Positions 10,906 through 21,833 of a stretch of DNA of 64,000 nucleotides are shown piece by piece. This stretch comes from Ashinkailepas kermadecensis (lineage: Eukaryota > Arthropoda > Thecostraca > Neolepadidae): assembly GCA_034440615.1 (NCBI GenBank), contig JAOTOM010004375.1:124001-188000 (forward strand), written 5' to 3'. Both the position numbers and the translations under genes were made by a program. Below the pieces are notes generated by a model. It made no database searches. It was not told where the DNA came from and saw only the letters and a list, made by a program, of their open reading frames with translations. Numbering within the stretch: the stretch's first letter is position 1; the number at the start of each line of letters is the position of its first letter.

Positions 10906-11799
10906 TTGTGGGACAAAAGGGCACTGTCCCCTTTTGCCCTCCTTCGGTAGGCCACTGGCTCTACCCATACACAGAAGTTACGTTACCCATGTGCGAAACC
11001 AGGAACTCAGCTCCCAACGCACCAACACCAAGCAATTAATCTGATGAATCTTCTCCCACTCCAATTTACCGCTCTTCACAAGCGAAAGGCATGGACGCGG
11101 CTAATGTAAAGTGAAGGTATCTTGGCTAATGCGGCAGACAATTCAAGTCCTACTCGCATGTGTCGCCGCTCTGGCGGCTGCGTCTGGAAGCTTCGCGCGG
11201 GCATCTTGTCTTCTGTGGCCTTTCTGGCAACTATATGGCAACTATATGAGTGTGAACATATATGAGAACACTCTCTTTGTCTACTTAATTATATTGACAA
11301 TGTTCACACTCATATCTGGAACAGACAAGAGGTCACGTTACCGGGACCATCTAAGCACCACCAGTGTGTCAATTTTAACGGAATCTGAAGCGTTCGCCGT
11401 TCTTCGATATCTAACGTCAATATATTAAAAAAAAATTCAACTGAATATAAATCTGTAATTTCACGAACGTCCTCATCGGATCTATGCGGCAGACTTTGCG
11501 CATTTGATACAGTTCTTTCCCTCGCGCCTTGGTATCAATAGGGTTCAGTTTGTGAACTCCTTGCTTGGTCGTGTTTGTAGTGAGCGCTTTTCATCGGTGT
11601 TGATTCCACTTCCAAGGTAATTATGGCCTTGATTCTGCATAAACCTTGCTTACCACGTGTTGTTTTCTCATAAAACCTTCTTTTAGTAGGTTGTGTGATT
11701 TATATACGAAAAATGATTTGCGTCGAATAGCTCGGCTTTTCCCCTTCAAAATTCATAAAACCTGAAGGAGATGGAGCTTAGTTTTCAAGTCATCAGGTG
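10906..11799. other. Unassigned spacer with a 15-bp stem
   Basis: Mostly nothing recognisable. TATGAGTGTGAACAT (11245-11259) and its exact complement ATGTTCACACTCATA (11300-11314) could pair around a 40-base loop. Confidence 0.4.
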
Positions 11800-12000
11800 T
11801 GCAGGCTTAACAGGAGCCACAAGGACCCATCCAGGCTAAGTATCTACAGGGAAGATACCATGAGCATGGACAAAAAGACCCTCATCACCCCAATCAACAC
11901 CACATTCTAAGGTCCAAAGAAGCCATCCGCCATCATCCCACACAACCATCCATGTCTATCTACCTTACCTATCGAGCTCTATTCACTGGATTCTGCATAA
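11800..12000. repeat. Interspersed repeat, copy 1
   Basis: Starts GCTTAACAGGAGCCACA and resembles 14540-14760. The second copy lies directly downstream of a CR1 3' end, so this may be CR1 3' UTR sequence. Confidence 0.55.
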
Positions 12001-12109
12001 TGTGCACATGGCTCAAGTGCTTCATCAATAATTTTGAAACTCCACCCATGCCCATTCAGAGGCCTGCAGTGCACACCCTCATAGCACAAATCTCAGTAGA
12101 TTTGTCATA

Positions 12110-12600
12110 AAAGGTGTTTTTCAATTTTCGGATTTTTTTCTTCTGAATATGATGTTTAGGAATGTGATTCGGAAGATGTGACCACTTGTTTTTAGGGCTC
12201 ATGCTTGCTTTTCAATTTGAACTACGACATAGTCACGTCAGTATGGTGCAATCTTGTGGTAAATTTGGAGATCAAGGTAAATTTAGATTTTTTGGATTTT
12301 ATTTTGTAATAGCATGCTTTCTGACTTGATGAAGACGATGTGATCACTCATTTTCACTGCAAATAATTACTTTTAAGTCAACTTCAGCCAATACAATTGA
12401 TGTCATAGGCACAAGTCTGCAGCTTATAGCCCCAATGCTTCAAGAAGGAACTTTTGAATCTCATGGTAGTGGAATTCCAGCAACAACAATTTGAGCACAA
12501 CCCACTTGGGATGGCACTGTTGTCAGAAAAAATTATGAACTTGCATGTTTGTCCTGAAGAGAAAGTTTAATAATGATCTAAGATACTGCAGCACAACCAA
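12110..12600 (+). repeat. Fragments of the 12.7/13.4-kb inverted-repeat family
   Basis: 12120-12200 repeats AATGTGATTCGGAAGATG as in the 12.7-kb arm. 12335-12385 matches 14150-14210 in inverse orientation. Confidence 0.6.
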
Positions 12601-12649
12601 TTCACCACTAGGCTAAGCTTTCACTGATGCGAGTGGTGCGCATTGCTGA

Positions 12650-13560
12650 GTGAGTGTGGTTTGTTGGTATTTTTTCTTAAAAGGTGTTTGGAATTTATGG
12701 ATTTGTTTGCAGAATATTGTTTATGAACGTGATTCGGAAGATGCGATCATTAGTTTTCTTCGTGAATGTTTACGTCGGTTAATCTTGGCGATAATATCTA
12801 TAATGCGCCATATATGCCACACTGCTGTTGTTTGTTGCATAATTTATCCATCCCTCACCTGGCACTTCTCAGACGTGATTAAATGGACATTCAACACTTC
12901 ACGCAGTTGATTCAACACGTTTTCATGTAGAAAATGCTTTATTTCATCCTCTTTGCCACATAGATGACACACCAGTACTGTTCCACCATTACAGAACGCC
13001 AAAAAAAAACTAAGAGCACGGCTCGAGGCCGTGATGTACGGATGACGTCACAATAAATATTACGCTTGTGTTGTTAAATTATAATATTTGGGTTTATATT
13101 AGTTTAGAGTAGATTGTATTATGTTAGGTTAGATTAGGTTAGGTTTCCTATTTAATTATGAATTATCATACTATTTGTTGGAAGTCGTGAGGCAAGACGA
13201 GACCGAGCAGAAGCCGGCTCTTATTAGTTTTTTGTGCATTGTGGTAGTAGTGGTGTATCATCTATGTGTCAAATAGGCGGAAATGAAGCATTTTCGAAGT
13301 GAAAAGTGTTTAATCAACTGTGTGGTGTTGAATGTCCCTTTAATCACGTCTGAGAAGTGCCAGGTGAGGGATGGATAAATTATGCACCAAACAGCGGTGT
13401 GGCATATTCGGCACATTATAGATATTATCGCTAGGATTAACCGAGACGTAAGCATTTACTGAGAAAACGAATGATCGCATCTTCCAAATCACGTTCATAA
13501 ACATCGTATTCTGCAAGTAGATCCAAAAATTCCCAAAACCCCTTTGAAGAAAAATTTACT
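12650..13560. repeat. Large inverted repeat, arms about 320 bp
   Basis: The left arm (12650-12985, plus) and right arm (13245-13560, minus) read the same on opposite strands. Both contain ACGTGATTCGGAAGATGCGA-like and ATCCATCCCTCACCTGGCAC strings. The spacer of about 260 bp holds TTAGG-like units. Open frames in both arms (12650-12910 and 13455-13258) share LILAIISIM, HICHTAV and IYPSLTWHFSDVIK only because the DNA is duplicated. A foldback-type element or palindromic insertion is likely. Confidence 0.8.
13115..13150. repeat. TTAGG-like interstitial repeat
   Basis: TTAGGTTAGATTAGGTTAGG. Further runs of CCTAACCTAACC are at 13603-13622 and 13680-13697. The pentamer is the common arthropod telomere unit, here in short interstitial form. 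Confidence 0.75.
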
Positions 13561-13792
13561 GGTTTGTCTACCTACTACTAAATAAATAAATCATAGAATA
13601 AATAACCTAACCTAACCTAACCTGGACTAAGATAATGTAGCATAATATGTAAAATGTATTATAGCATAATATAATCTAACCCAACCTAACCTAACCTGAA
13701 AACCAGAATCCTGCAAAGCAAATTTTTTGGCTATGACATCAAATATATCCGACATTGTATATATCTCCATAGGTAACTTTAGTAACAATACC

Positions 13793-13816
13793 TACTAAAC
13801 TTCTGGAAGTTTAGTA
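13793..13816. other. 24-bp palindrome
   Basis: TACTAAACTTC, two-base centre TG, GAAGTTTAGTA. Confidence 0.95.
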
Positions 13817-14009
13817 AATATTCCTACTAAACACACTTCCCTTCTTAGTAAATGTACATACTAAACCTTCTCGAGGTTGTGTTGGACATGACAGCACTGC
13901 CCTTAACAATTACAGCATCGCAATGAACTTCAGGCCTTGGTCGCATTGCAGACGTGTTGTTTTGGGAGTAGGAATTTGCTGAAATAAATGTCGAATGAAG
14001 GCAGAAACA

Positions 14010-14240
14010 TGAGGTTTTCGAAGTCAAATAGTATTAAATCGAGTGCATGAAGTGTTTAATTTCTTCTTTGTCACATCTGTGACACACCAGGTACAGATAA
14101 TTTTACGTGATGTGCTATATTTGCAGAGTGAAAATTTTGATCATGATTTTTGCCAACTGAAAAGTAATCATTGGCAGAGAAAATGAGTGGTCACATCGTC
14201 ATTTTTAAGTAAAATACCCTGTATCCGAAATAGAAATTCC
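14010..14240 (-). repeat. Fragment of the inverted-repeat family
   Basis: AATGAGTGGTCACATCGTCA is the complement of the 12,340-12,375 string. The flanks also match the arms at 12.7 and 13.4 kb loosely. Confidence 0.55.
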
Positions 14241-14534
14241 AAGGAATCAAAATTTACCTTGATCTCCAATTATACCGTAATTTTCCTATTATACCGGTTG
14301 CGGAATGCTGACTTGTGGCTCCAGCTTTTATTTGACCACAGGTTGTGAAGCACAAAACTTGCCACTGTTCCAGCCGGGTTCTGTCGAGGAATGTACCTTT
14401 GTAGTCCCTTATCACAAACCCACACCTCTTCCCCTTTTTCTTGGCAACACTAAATGTCTGAGAGCACTCCCACCGATGCCTATCCTGATGCAACCTGCAG
14501 GGCTTGGCACACATAAAGTCATAAAGTGATAAAG

Positions 14535-14805
14535 TGTTAAGGCTTAATAAGAGCCACAGGGGCCCATTTGGGTTAAGCCTATCTAGAAAAGGTACTAGAA
14601 ATGTACATATTCTCACCCCAATCAATCCCTTATCCCAAGTTCCTAGGAAGCTATATATCCCAGCCTATCTAGCATCATCCACTTGCTATTGCATAACACC
14701 CTCAACAATTGCAAGCTCCTCCCATCATACCCATTGTGCTACCATAGCCCCTGCTTAAAGGGGTCTGTGTCATGCACATTTAACATAAATATCACCCCAT
14801 CCATC
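14535..14805 (-). repeat. Interspersed repeat copy 2 / CR1 3' region
   Basis: Resembles 11,800-12,000. It lies immediately 3' (on the minus strand) of the CR1 ORF end and includes a CATC-rich run at 14,796-14,808 that looks like a CR1 3' microsatellite. Confidence 0.55.
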
Positions 14806-15727
14806 CAAATTAGAACTCAAAAACAAGATTTTCCTGTCTAAAAAATTTGTCCACCCTACTTTTAAATACATTCAATGAGGAACTCCCCACAATATCAGCA
14901 GGCAGCCCATTCCACTGATCAACAACCCTTTGACTGAAGACCTGCTGTCGCTTAACTGTCCTACACCTCAACTTGTCTAACCTGAGTTGGTGACCCCTGT
15001 GTGATACTTTAAACTGAAGAGCACCATTTAAATTGACCTGATCTAGTCCTTTAACAATTTTGTACATTTCAATCATGTCCCCCCTTAATCTCCTATACTT
15101 GAGTGAGTACATATCTAATTCCACAAGCCTTTCTCCATATTCTAAGCTACCTAGTCCACTGATGAGTTTAGTTGCTTTGCATTGCACTCTTTCTAACTTG
15201 TCTATATCTTTTTCTAGGTAGGGACTCCAAGCTTGCACAGAATATTCCAAGTGGGGTCGCACATATGCTAAGTACAGTTTTTTCATGACTTCCTTGCTCT
15301 TATACATCACACTTCTATTAATGAGTCCCAGCATTCTGAGTGCCCTGTTCCTAGCTGAGCTACATTGTTTCTCTGCTTTAAGGTCTTTTGAAACCAACAC
15401 ACCTAAGTCCCTTTCCTCTTCAATAACATCCAGTTCCCTCCCTCCCATTGTATATCTGAAAGTCTCACCTCCAGACCCCAGATGCATAACCTTACACTTG
15501 TTATAGTTGAATGACATCTGCCATTGATCAGCCCACTTTTTTAGGTCCTCCAAGTCTAGTTGAATATTACTAGATTGATCACAACTGTTTGCCACTCCTA
15601 CCAGTTTGATGTCATCAGCAAATTTGAACACTCTATTCCTCAGCCCTACCTCAATGTTATTCACAAAGATGATATAGGGCATGGGCACACATAGGGCAGG
15701 TAACCCTGACCAGAAGAACTCTGACAA
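14806..15727 (-). mobile_element. CR1 LINE, RT palm to C-terminus
   Basis: An open frame of 305 codons, 15727 to 14810. It starts at RT block 5 with VNNIEVGLRNRVFKFADD, including the catalytic ADD. It continues through SFNYNKCKVMHLG, RDLGVLVSKDLK, YVRPHLEYSVQAWSPY and DKLERVQCKATKLI to FKSRVDKFFR, the standard CR1 C-terminus. The 5' part is missing, as is usual for truncated insertions. This frame is intact, so the insertion is fairly young compared with the others here. Confidence 0.9.
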
Positions 15728-16030
15728 ATTATGAACTTGAAAAATTATGAACTTGCTTTGTTGTTGAGATAATCAAGTTGAATGATATCACAGGGTCACA
15801 CATTGCACACTCCATTTTTACACAACCTTGAATTTTATGAAAACCTTGAAGAAGTGCAATGATAAATAATAATTAAATAGGAAAACCTAACCTAGCCTAA
15901 TATAATAAAATATACTCTAATATAAACTAATATAAACTATTTAAACTAATATAAACTAATATATTATAATCTATAAACACAACCATACTGTATATCTTCA
16001 CATCATCCATCACAACCTGATCGATACAGC
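15728..16030. repeat. AT-rich spacer with AAACTAATAT repeats
   Basis: A short array of TATAAACTAA-type units at 15,900-15,965. Otherwise nothing recognised. Confidence 0.6.
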
Positions 16031-16510
16031 CTGTGCAGTTTTCATTGAAATTCTTGTGGAATAATGGTGGTACGTGATCTGTGTGATACAGGTGGAAAAT
16101 AAGCATTTTTGTTGTGAAGAAGTGTTGAATCAACTGCATGGAGTGTTGAATGTCCCTTTCATCATATCTGAGAAGCACCAGGTGAGGGATGGATAAATTA
16201 TTGCACAAAAATAGCAGTGCAGCATGGATGGCACATATAAATTAAAGCTATGATAAACTGAGGGGAAAGCAGGTTAGGTTATGCTACTTTGACCATCTCA
16301 TTAAGGTACGTGAACCGTTTGTAGCATTAGCCAATCGTACCCTTGGTACCATACCTATGACATCATCACACTGTACCGATGTGACATCATCGTTCACGTT
16401 GAAAAGTGAGCATGAGCACAGAAAACAAGGGGTCGCACCGATACACGTTCATAAACATCATATTCCGAGATAAAAAATCACAAAATTCCCAAAACACCTT
16501 TTATATAAAA
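16030..16510 (-). repeat. Further copy of the inverted-repeat family, interrupted
   Basis: GAGTGTTGAATGTCCCTTTC and GCACCAGGTGAGGGATGGAT match the 13.3-kb arm in the same orientation. The match resumes at 16,385-16,505 after a gap. Confidence 0.7.
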
Positions 16511-16779
16511 AAAAATTCCCAAATCTCACCCCATCAGCATTGGAAATACCTGGATGCTTTGGATACCCTCTTTGGAGGGGACAAGTGGGTGCATATGCCC
16601 TTCTTTCACACTGCAGACAATGCGAGCCAAGCGACCCTGCCCGATCGTCACATGGCTCCCTGTCATGAGCGAGCAGGCCAGTCAGGTGGTAGGTGTGGAC
16701 CAACAGACTGGACTATTCAACTTCTTCTGTTCTCCAGAGTGTGTGTCCAGAAGTGCCCAGTATTTCAGACCCTGCACTC

Positions 16780-17950
16780 CATCCACAACCAACTAGAACT
16801 CGAAAACAAGATCTTCCAGCTTCATAAATTGTTCTACCCTATTTTTAAATGCTGGTCGTAACAAGCATGCCTACAGTCTGTATTTCATGGCATCACAAAC
16901 CCTGGTTGTCAAGTAGGTGTATGACTCACTTTGATTTGAGAATACCAAAAGCTGAATGCTGGTAGAAAGTGAGAGGTTTTACTGCATAAGTTAGAGCAGC
17001 ATGAAGCTATCATGGAACATCTCAATGGCTCCAGTGCATCAGTATCCCTTTCAATTGATTCTCTGGTACATACCTCGCACTACTATTAATGATTCTCAGC
17101 ATTCTGATTGACCTATTCCTAGTTCCAATACATTATTTTTCTGTTTTAGTCATTTGAAACTAATTTAACTTCGTCCCTGTCCTCTTCAATATCATCCAGT
17201 TTCATACCTCCCATTGTATATCTGAAAGTCTTGCCTCCATACCCTAGATGCATAGCCTTACATTTGTTTTCATAGCTGAAAGACATAGATGTCTTTCAGC
17301 TATGAAAAAAAAAATCAATGACAGATCTGTCATTGATCAGACCACTTCTTAGGTCCTCCAAGTCCAGTTGAATATTGCTGAATTGATCAGTACTGTTAGC
17401 CACTCCTACCGATTTGATGGCATCAGCAAATTTGAACACCCTATTCCTCAGCCCTACCTCAATGTTATTCACAAAGTTGATAGAGAGAAGTTGCCCTAGA
17501 ACAGAGCCCTGTGCCACTCTACTCAGAGCATCATTCCATTCAGATTTACATCCATTTATCACCACCCTTCATTTACATCCCCTTAACCATGCTTCAATCC
17601 AACCTAGAACCTACCCATCAAACCCATGCTGTTCTAGTTGCTGAATTAGACATCCACGTGGAACTTTATGAAAAGCTTTGCTGAAGTCCAAGTACACAAC
17701 ATCCATCCTGCTTTGATTACTTCCTTCTTTAGTTACATTCTTTCATAAACTCCAATACATTAGTTAAACAATATCTTCAAGATCAAAATCCATGTTGGAT
17801 ATCCCTTAGAAAGCTGTGTGTATCCAAATGGGTTTAAATATTATGTTTGACAAGTTTTTTTTTCTAGTACTTTGCAAACAATTGAGGTCAAACTGACTGC
17901 CCTTCAGTTTCCTACACACTTGCTACTTCTCTTTTTCAAAATTGGTACTA
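16780..17950 (-). mobile_element. CR1 LINE copy, decayed
   Basis: Read downwards: [16 protein letters not shown] (about 17,690-17,640), VINGCKSEWNDA, AQGSVLGQLL, then VNNIEVGLRNRVFKFADA. The second catalytic Asp of FADD is Ala, so this copy could not polymerise even without its frameshifts. The 3' end at 16,780-16,860 matches that of the 14.8-kb copy. Two adjacent palindromes at 17,267-17,336 interrupt it. Confidence 0.85.
17267..17336. other. Two adjacent palindromes inside the CR1 copy
   Basis: Arms of 20 bp (TTTTCATAGCTGAAAGACAT, centre AG) at 17,267-17,308. A perfect 22-bp palindrome built on TCAATGACAGA follows at 17,315-17,336. Both are absent from the homologous site of the 14.8-kb copy (about 15,500). 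Confidence 0.95.
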
Positions 17951-17963
17951 CATTTGCATTTCG

Positions 17964-18413
17964 TCAATCTTCCTGTACTTCAGAACACTCCATGGAATTG
18001 TGACTGTGGTGCACTGTAACTATGGGCTGAACTGTGACCAGAGTGGGAAACTTACTTTCCGGGTTGGGAGTCGGAGTGCATACCGATTTCTTCCGGAGTA
18101 CATTTTCATGGACATTATTTTTGTATGCATGGAATCTGTTTACCAGTAACCGACCGGAAAAACCTAAATCAGTACCTACATAATATGCATAAGTAATATC
18201 ATTATCATTTTTGGTCAAATCAAATGCCAAAACATACAAACTAAGAAGTAAACAATGGATGGCACCGCCCGGCAGTGACCTGTAATAATCAGCACTGTTT
18301 TGTTTCTTATAACTCACAGGAGAAATGCGTTTTCCTTTCACTGTTGGTGAAAGGCTAGCCATATGAAAAACAAACAAAAATACTTCACACTTCACCCTCA
18401 GCTCAGAGCGCAT
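17964..18413 (-). CDS. Unrecognised 149-codon open frame
   Basis: The longest non-repeat open frame between the CR1 copies and the BTB gene. It has a moderately hydrophobic stretch near residue 55 (CLLLSLYVLAF) and no domain I recognise. It starts about 100 bp from a likely promoter region, so a divergent transcript is possible. Codon use and conservation cannot be judged here, and it may be chance. Confidence 0.2.
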   Translation of the reverse strand: MRSELRVKCEVFLFVFHMASLSPTVKGKRISPVSYKKQNSADYYRSLPGGAIHCLLLSLYVLAFDLTKNDNDITYAYYVGTDLGFSGRLLVNRFHAYKNNVHENVLRKKSVCTPTPNPESKFPTLVTVQPIVTVHHSHNSMECSEVQED

Positions 18414-18528
18414 ACCTACCTACCTACGCAGCCAATTTCCCACGTAATACGAACGCAACTTCGCTACCGCACACGCCACAGTTGGATGTGATCAAGGCAA
18501 AGGATCAGTCAAGGTCTTGTGTTTACTG

Positions 18529-18914
18529 TTAACTTGGGGGAACACTGTTAACCATGTGTTCAAAGTTGCTAATGGTTATGACGTCATATACAAAATACCT
18601 TGCATTGATTGGTTGACAGACAGATTTCAGAACAGCAAACGCTAGCGCAGCCAATTCTGATCGGTGCCCTCCGGGACTCCGGAGACGTCTCTTAAAACTG
18701 TCAAAGTTTCCCACTATAGGGTGGGAGGAACACACGCATTCCGAGACGCGGCTCCAGAGCCGGAGAACAGTGTTCTCAGTGCGCATGCGCATCATCTTGC
18801 AAGTTGCTGTTGGCGCATTGTTGTCGGCAATTCCGGTGGTTGAGATTGATGGAGTGTGTGAAGCTGTGGTCCGGCTGCTGACTGCTACACAAAGTGATTA
18901 GTTTGAGTGGTAAC
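18529..18914 (+). promoter_or_regulatory. Putative promoter and 5' exon of the BTB gene
   Basis: Contains TGCGCATGCGCA (18,780-18,791), the palindromic NRF1-type promoter motif, plus ATGACGTCAT (CRE-like) near 18,578. A donor-like GTAAGT follows at 18,915, about 1.5 kb before the acceptor of the start exon. This is inferred from motifs only; no TATA box is visible. Confidence 0.35.
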
Positions 18915-20424
18915 CGTAAGTGGAATAACCAGCGTTTTTTTTTGGTGTCGTTCTGTGTTTGTTTTTATTGATATCTTTGTTCCCACATTTGTGTCGGAGT
19001 ACATGCGAAGCCCATCCTATCCAGTATGAACCCGGAGTGCAAAAATGTTTTAAGAGATAAAATATCTTAAGAAGTGCCTTAATTCCCACCCTGACTGTGA
19101 CTGTGGTGCATTGTAACCATCGGGTTGAACTGACCAGTATATAATGGTAGTTCTGTGAGGATTTTGCCTTAAGTAACCAAGCCTGTATTTTCCCACATTT
19201 GGAGGATGAAGATCTGTTTTGTTTCCCATGCAATGACTATTAAATTGGGCTGTCAGGTACTTACATCATTTACCTGTCTATGTCAGTGTGTTCAAAATAA
19301 GAAATGTTTAGGCAACTACACATTACAAGGAAGGTGTTGTGCTTGATTGGAGTTGGCCAGGATTCTTGTGGTGCACAAGCTGCCCAGTTCATGGAGGGAG
19401 CATACCTGATGAGATATTGGCACCGTTGCCATACTCTGACTGGATCATAACCACCAACCAACCATAAAAAGACTGGTATATATATATAGAACAAATATCT
19501 AAGTGTTTTCTGTGCACATTTCGTATTTTGTTCAGGGGGAATACCATAAAAGGACTCGTAAATATATAGAGCAAATATCTAGGTTAATCTTAAAGAACAA
19601 TTGTTTTTCTATTGTTTTCACATGTGATTTGAATGACTGATATTCATTTCACTGGGAAGTGTAAGCTGTTTTTCACATATACGCAACTCAAGTTCAAGTA
19701 CATCTAAATTAGCGGTTGGTATTAATATAGAAGCCCCCTAGTGCAAGTTGGAAAACATTTGTTTGGACTGGATTTTTAAAGCTTACCTGACAACTTCTTC
19801 CTCTACCATTTCTTTGGGAAATCACATAGGTGAGATATTCACTGTTTGTAAATATGCTACATAGCATTGACAATGGCAGATGATGGAGATAACTTCAGTA
19901 ATACAATATTAGGCAATCCAAAATCTGTGCATTATATGCGATCCAATGCCAGTAGGTTAGTTGTTTTTTTTGGTAGTGGTACATTATTCTTCATCATATA
20001 TCATCCCATAAAACCCCCCTTTTCTGTACACATTTCCTATATTTTGTTCAAGGGGACTACCATGTGCATTGTCAAACAGGTTTTTTTCTTCTTCTGTCAG
20101 GTGTTATTCTAATGTTCAGATGAGTTTGGTTGGGCGCCAAATGACCGTGTAGGCGGCGCGCCCTTAAGTCCAAATAATCAATAAATCAATCTAATGATTT
20201 TGAAGTCCTGTTCTTGGTGAACTGACATCCAAATCTGGTGAGTGACAACGCTACTTAGCCAGCCAGATGCGCGTGGTTAGTTAGTTATTTGGGCTTTAGG
20301 GCGCATCAACAACAGATGCGCGTGGTTTGAACCAGCCCAAGGCTCCAAGGTTCTTCTTTATTGTCGCTCGCCCGCACGCCGTCATGTTAGTCTGTGCCGA
20401 CGTGCCGATTACCGTCGTTTCCAG
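18915..20424 (+). other. Probable 5' intron of the BTB gene
   Basis: No coding stretch recognised. A diverged two-copy repeat of about 80 bp (AACAAATATCTA, TTTTGTTCAGGGGG) sits at 19,455-19,580 and is echoed near 20,030. The acceptor TCGTTTCCAG ends at 20,424. Confidence 0.4.
20265..20327 (-). mobile_element. 35-bp tail-only retroposon with 14-bp TSD
   Basis: AGATGCGCGTGGTT at 20,265-20,278 and 20,314-20,327 flanks 35 bp. On the minus strand the insert reads GATGCGCCCTAAAGCCCAAA then TAACTAACT. Confidence 0.88.
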
Positions 20425-20610
20425 ACGATGGACGGCCAGAAGTTCTGCCTCAAGTGGGACGGCTTCCAGAGCAGCGTGACGTCACTGTTTGACAGCCTGA
20501 GGCAGGTGGAGGAGCTGGTGGACATCACCATCTGCTGCGAGGGTCAGCGTGTGCGCGCGCACCGGATGATGCTGTCCGCCTGCAGCCCCTACTTCAGGGA
20601 GCTGCTCAAG
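20425..20610 (+). CDS. BTB zinc-finger gene, exon 1 (BTB N-half)
   Basis: ATG at 20,428, three bases after an acceptor (TTTCCAG, AG at 20,423-20,424). Codes 61 residues: [35 protein letters not shown] and [12 protein letters not shown]. This is the first half of a TTK/lola/bric-a-brac-type BTB/POZ domain, a nuclear dimerisation domain. The donor GTGAAG at 20,611 leaves phase 0. Because the BTB fold is split here, exon 2 must follow. The family (arthropod TTK group) is recognisable; the exact orthologue is not. Confidence 0.92.
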
Positions 20611-21656
20611 GTGAAGTGAATGGCGGAGTTCTGTGCTGTTTCGTACTGCATGCAGTATCCGCATCGGCATGCATTGTCGTAGTCCTGCGTCCAGTGTTCC
20701 CAAATTCATTTTGAGTTAGGTGCCCGATGTAAGGAAAAATGTCAGCGATGAAGAAACAATATTAATAGAGGTTTTAGACATACATTTTGGGCATATAATG
20801 AAATCTCATGAAATCTCAAATAGAGCCGTTTTGTCTCATTTTTATGTTAGCTTAATGTTTCATTTGGTTGAAGGTGCTTTTTTCTTCATGTGCCGATAAA
20901 CAATACACCGTCAAGCTTTTTTTGTAGTGCAATATTTCCATCTTCCATCTTCAATCTTCCAGCATGCACACAATTGACGAGTAGCTTGTTATAATGATGC
21001 AGAAAAGATATTGGAAACGATGTAAGAAAATGCTGTGCTAGGTGTCAATTTGCACCCAACTGCAGGAATGTGAGAACCCTGCCTGTGTCTACCAGTTTTG
21101 TATCAGACTCGCGCATGCCAGTCGGCGGAGGCTCTTCGTATGCTGAGTCGTCGAATGGAATGTGCTTGGTGTGTGGAAGAGCCCTGCATGGTTGTGAGGA
21201 ATGGTGAGGCATGGTCGGAAACGCGGCCGTGTCCGGGATGCTTGTCATCTAGAGCATTATCTTCTCCGGGGGCATTATCCACGCCTTGTTCGTCACGAGA
21301 TGAGTGAAGTTGTTCGGAATTGACTGCAAGTTCATTTGTGTTTGATAAACCTGCCCAAAACTGACTGCGGTGTGTGAAACAGAGCTGCTGATATTAGCAA
21401 CGGAGCAAGCATCCGCTCCGATTTGGAATGTCCCCGACCTTTCCTCTCCCAATCGATGATTCCAAAGCAATGCTCCAGCCCTGTGCAGCCATCCTCACAC
21501 TGGGACCGGTGAAGGCTTTCTGAGGCCGAAGGCTCTCTGAGGTCGAAGGCTCTCTGAGGTCGAAGGCTCTCTGAGGTCGAAGGCTCTCTGAGTTAGGCAC
21601 AGCCGTGCCGCGTTCCCGTGGTCCAGCACGGTCACGGCCGGGCCTTCTGCTTGCAG
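20611..21656 (+). other. BTB gene intron 1
   Basis: Holds a 17-bp repeat (GAGGTCGAAGGCTCTCT, about 4-5 copies) at 21,520-21,595, just before the acceptor CTTGCAG. Nothing else recognised. Confidence 0.8.
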
Positions 21657-21833
21657 AACAACCCGTGCCAGCAGATGGTGATCTTCCTGAAGGACACGTC
21701 GGCGGCCGACCTGCACGCCATCATAGAGTTCATGTACAAGGGCAGCGTGAACGTGGCGCAGAGCCAGCTGGCCAGCTTCATCAAGACGGCCGAGATGCTG
21801 CAGGTGCAGGGACTCAGCGGTGGCGACGACAAG
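21657..21833 (+). CDS. BTB zinc-finger gene, exon 2 (BTB C-half)
   Basis: 59 residues in phase 0 on both sides: NNPCQQMVIFLKD, LHAIIEFMYKGSVNV and SQLASFIKTAEMLQVQGL. These complete the BTB domain; NPC..., EFMY.G.V.V and TAE.L.V.GL are TTK-group hallmarks. Acceptor TGCTTGCAG, donor GTCAGC at 21,834. Joined to exon 1 it gives a continuous BTB domain of about 115 residues with no frame problem. Confidence 0.93.

Noticed and set aside
12650..12910. Conserved protein, because similar peptides appear at 12.7 and 13.4 kb
   Set aside because: The similarity is simply the inverted DNA repeat. Frames are short and differ by indels.
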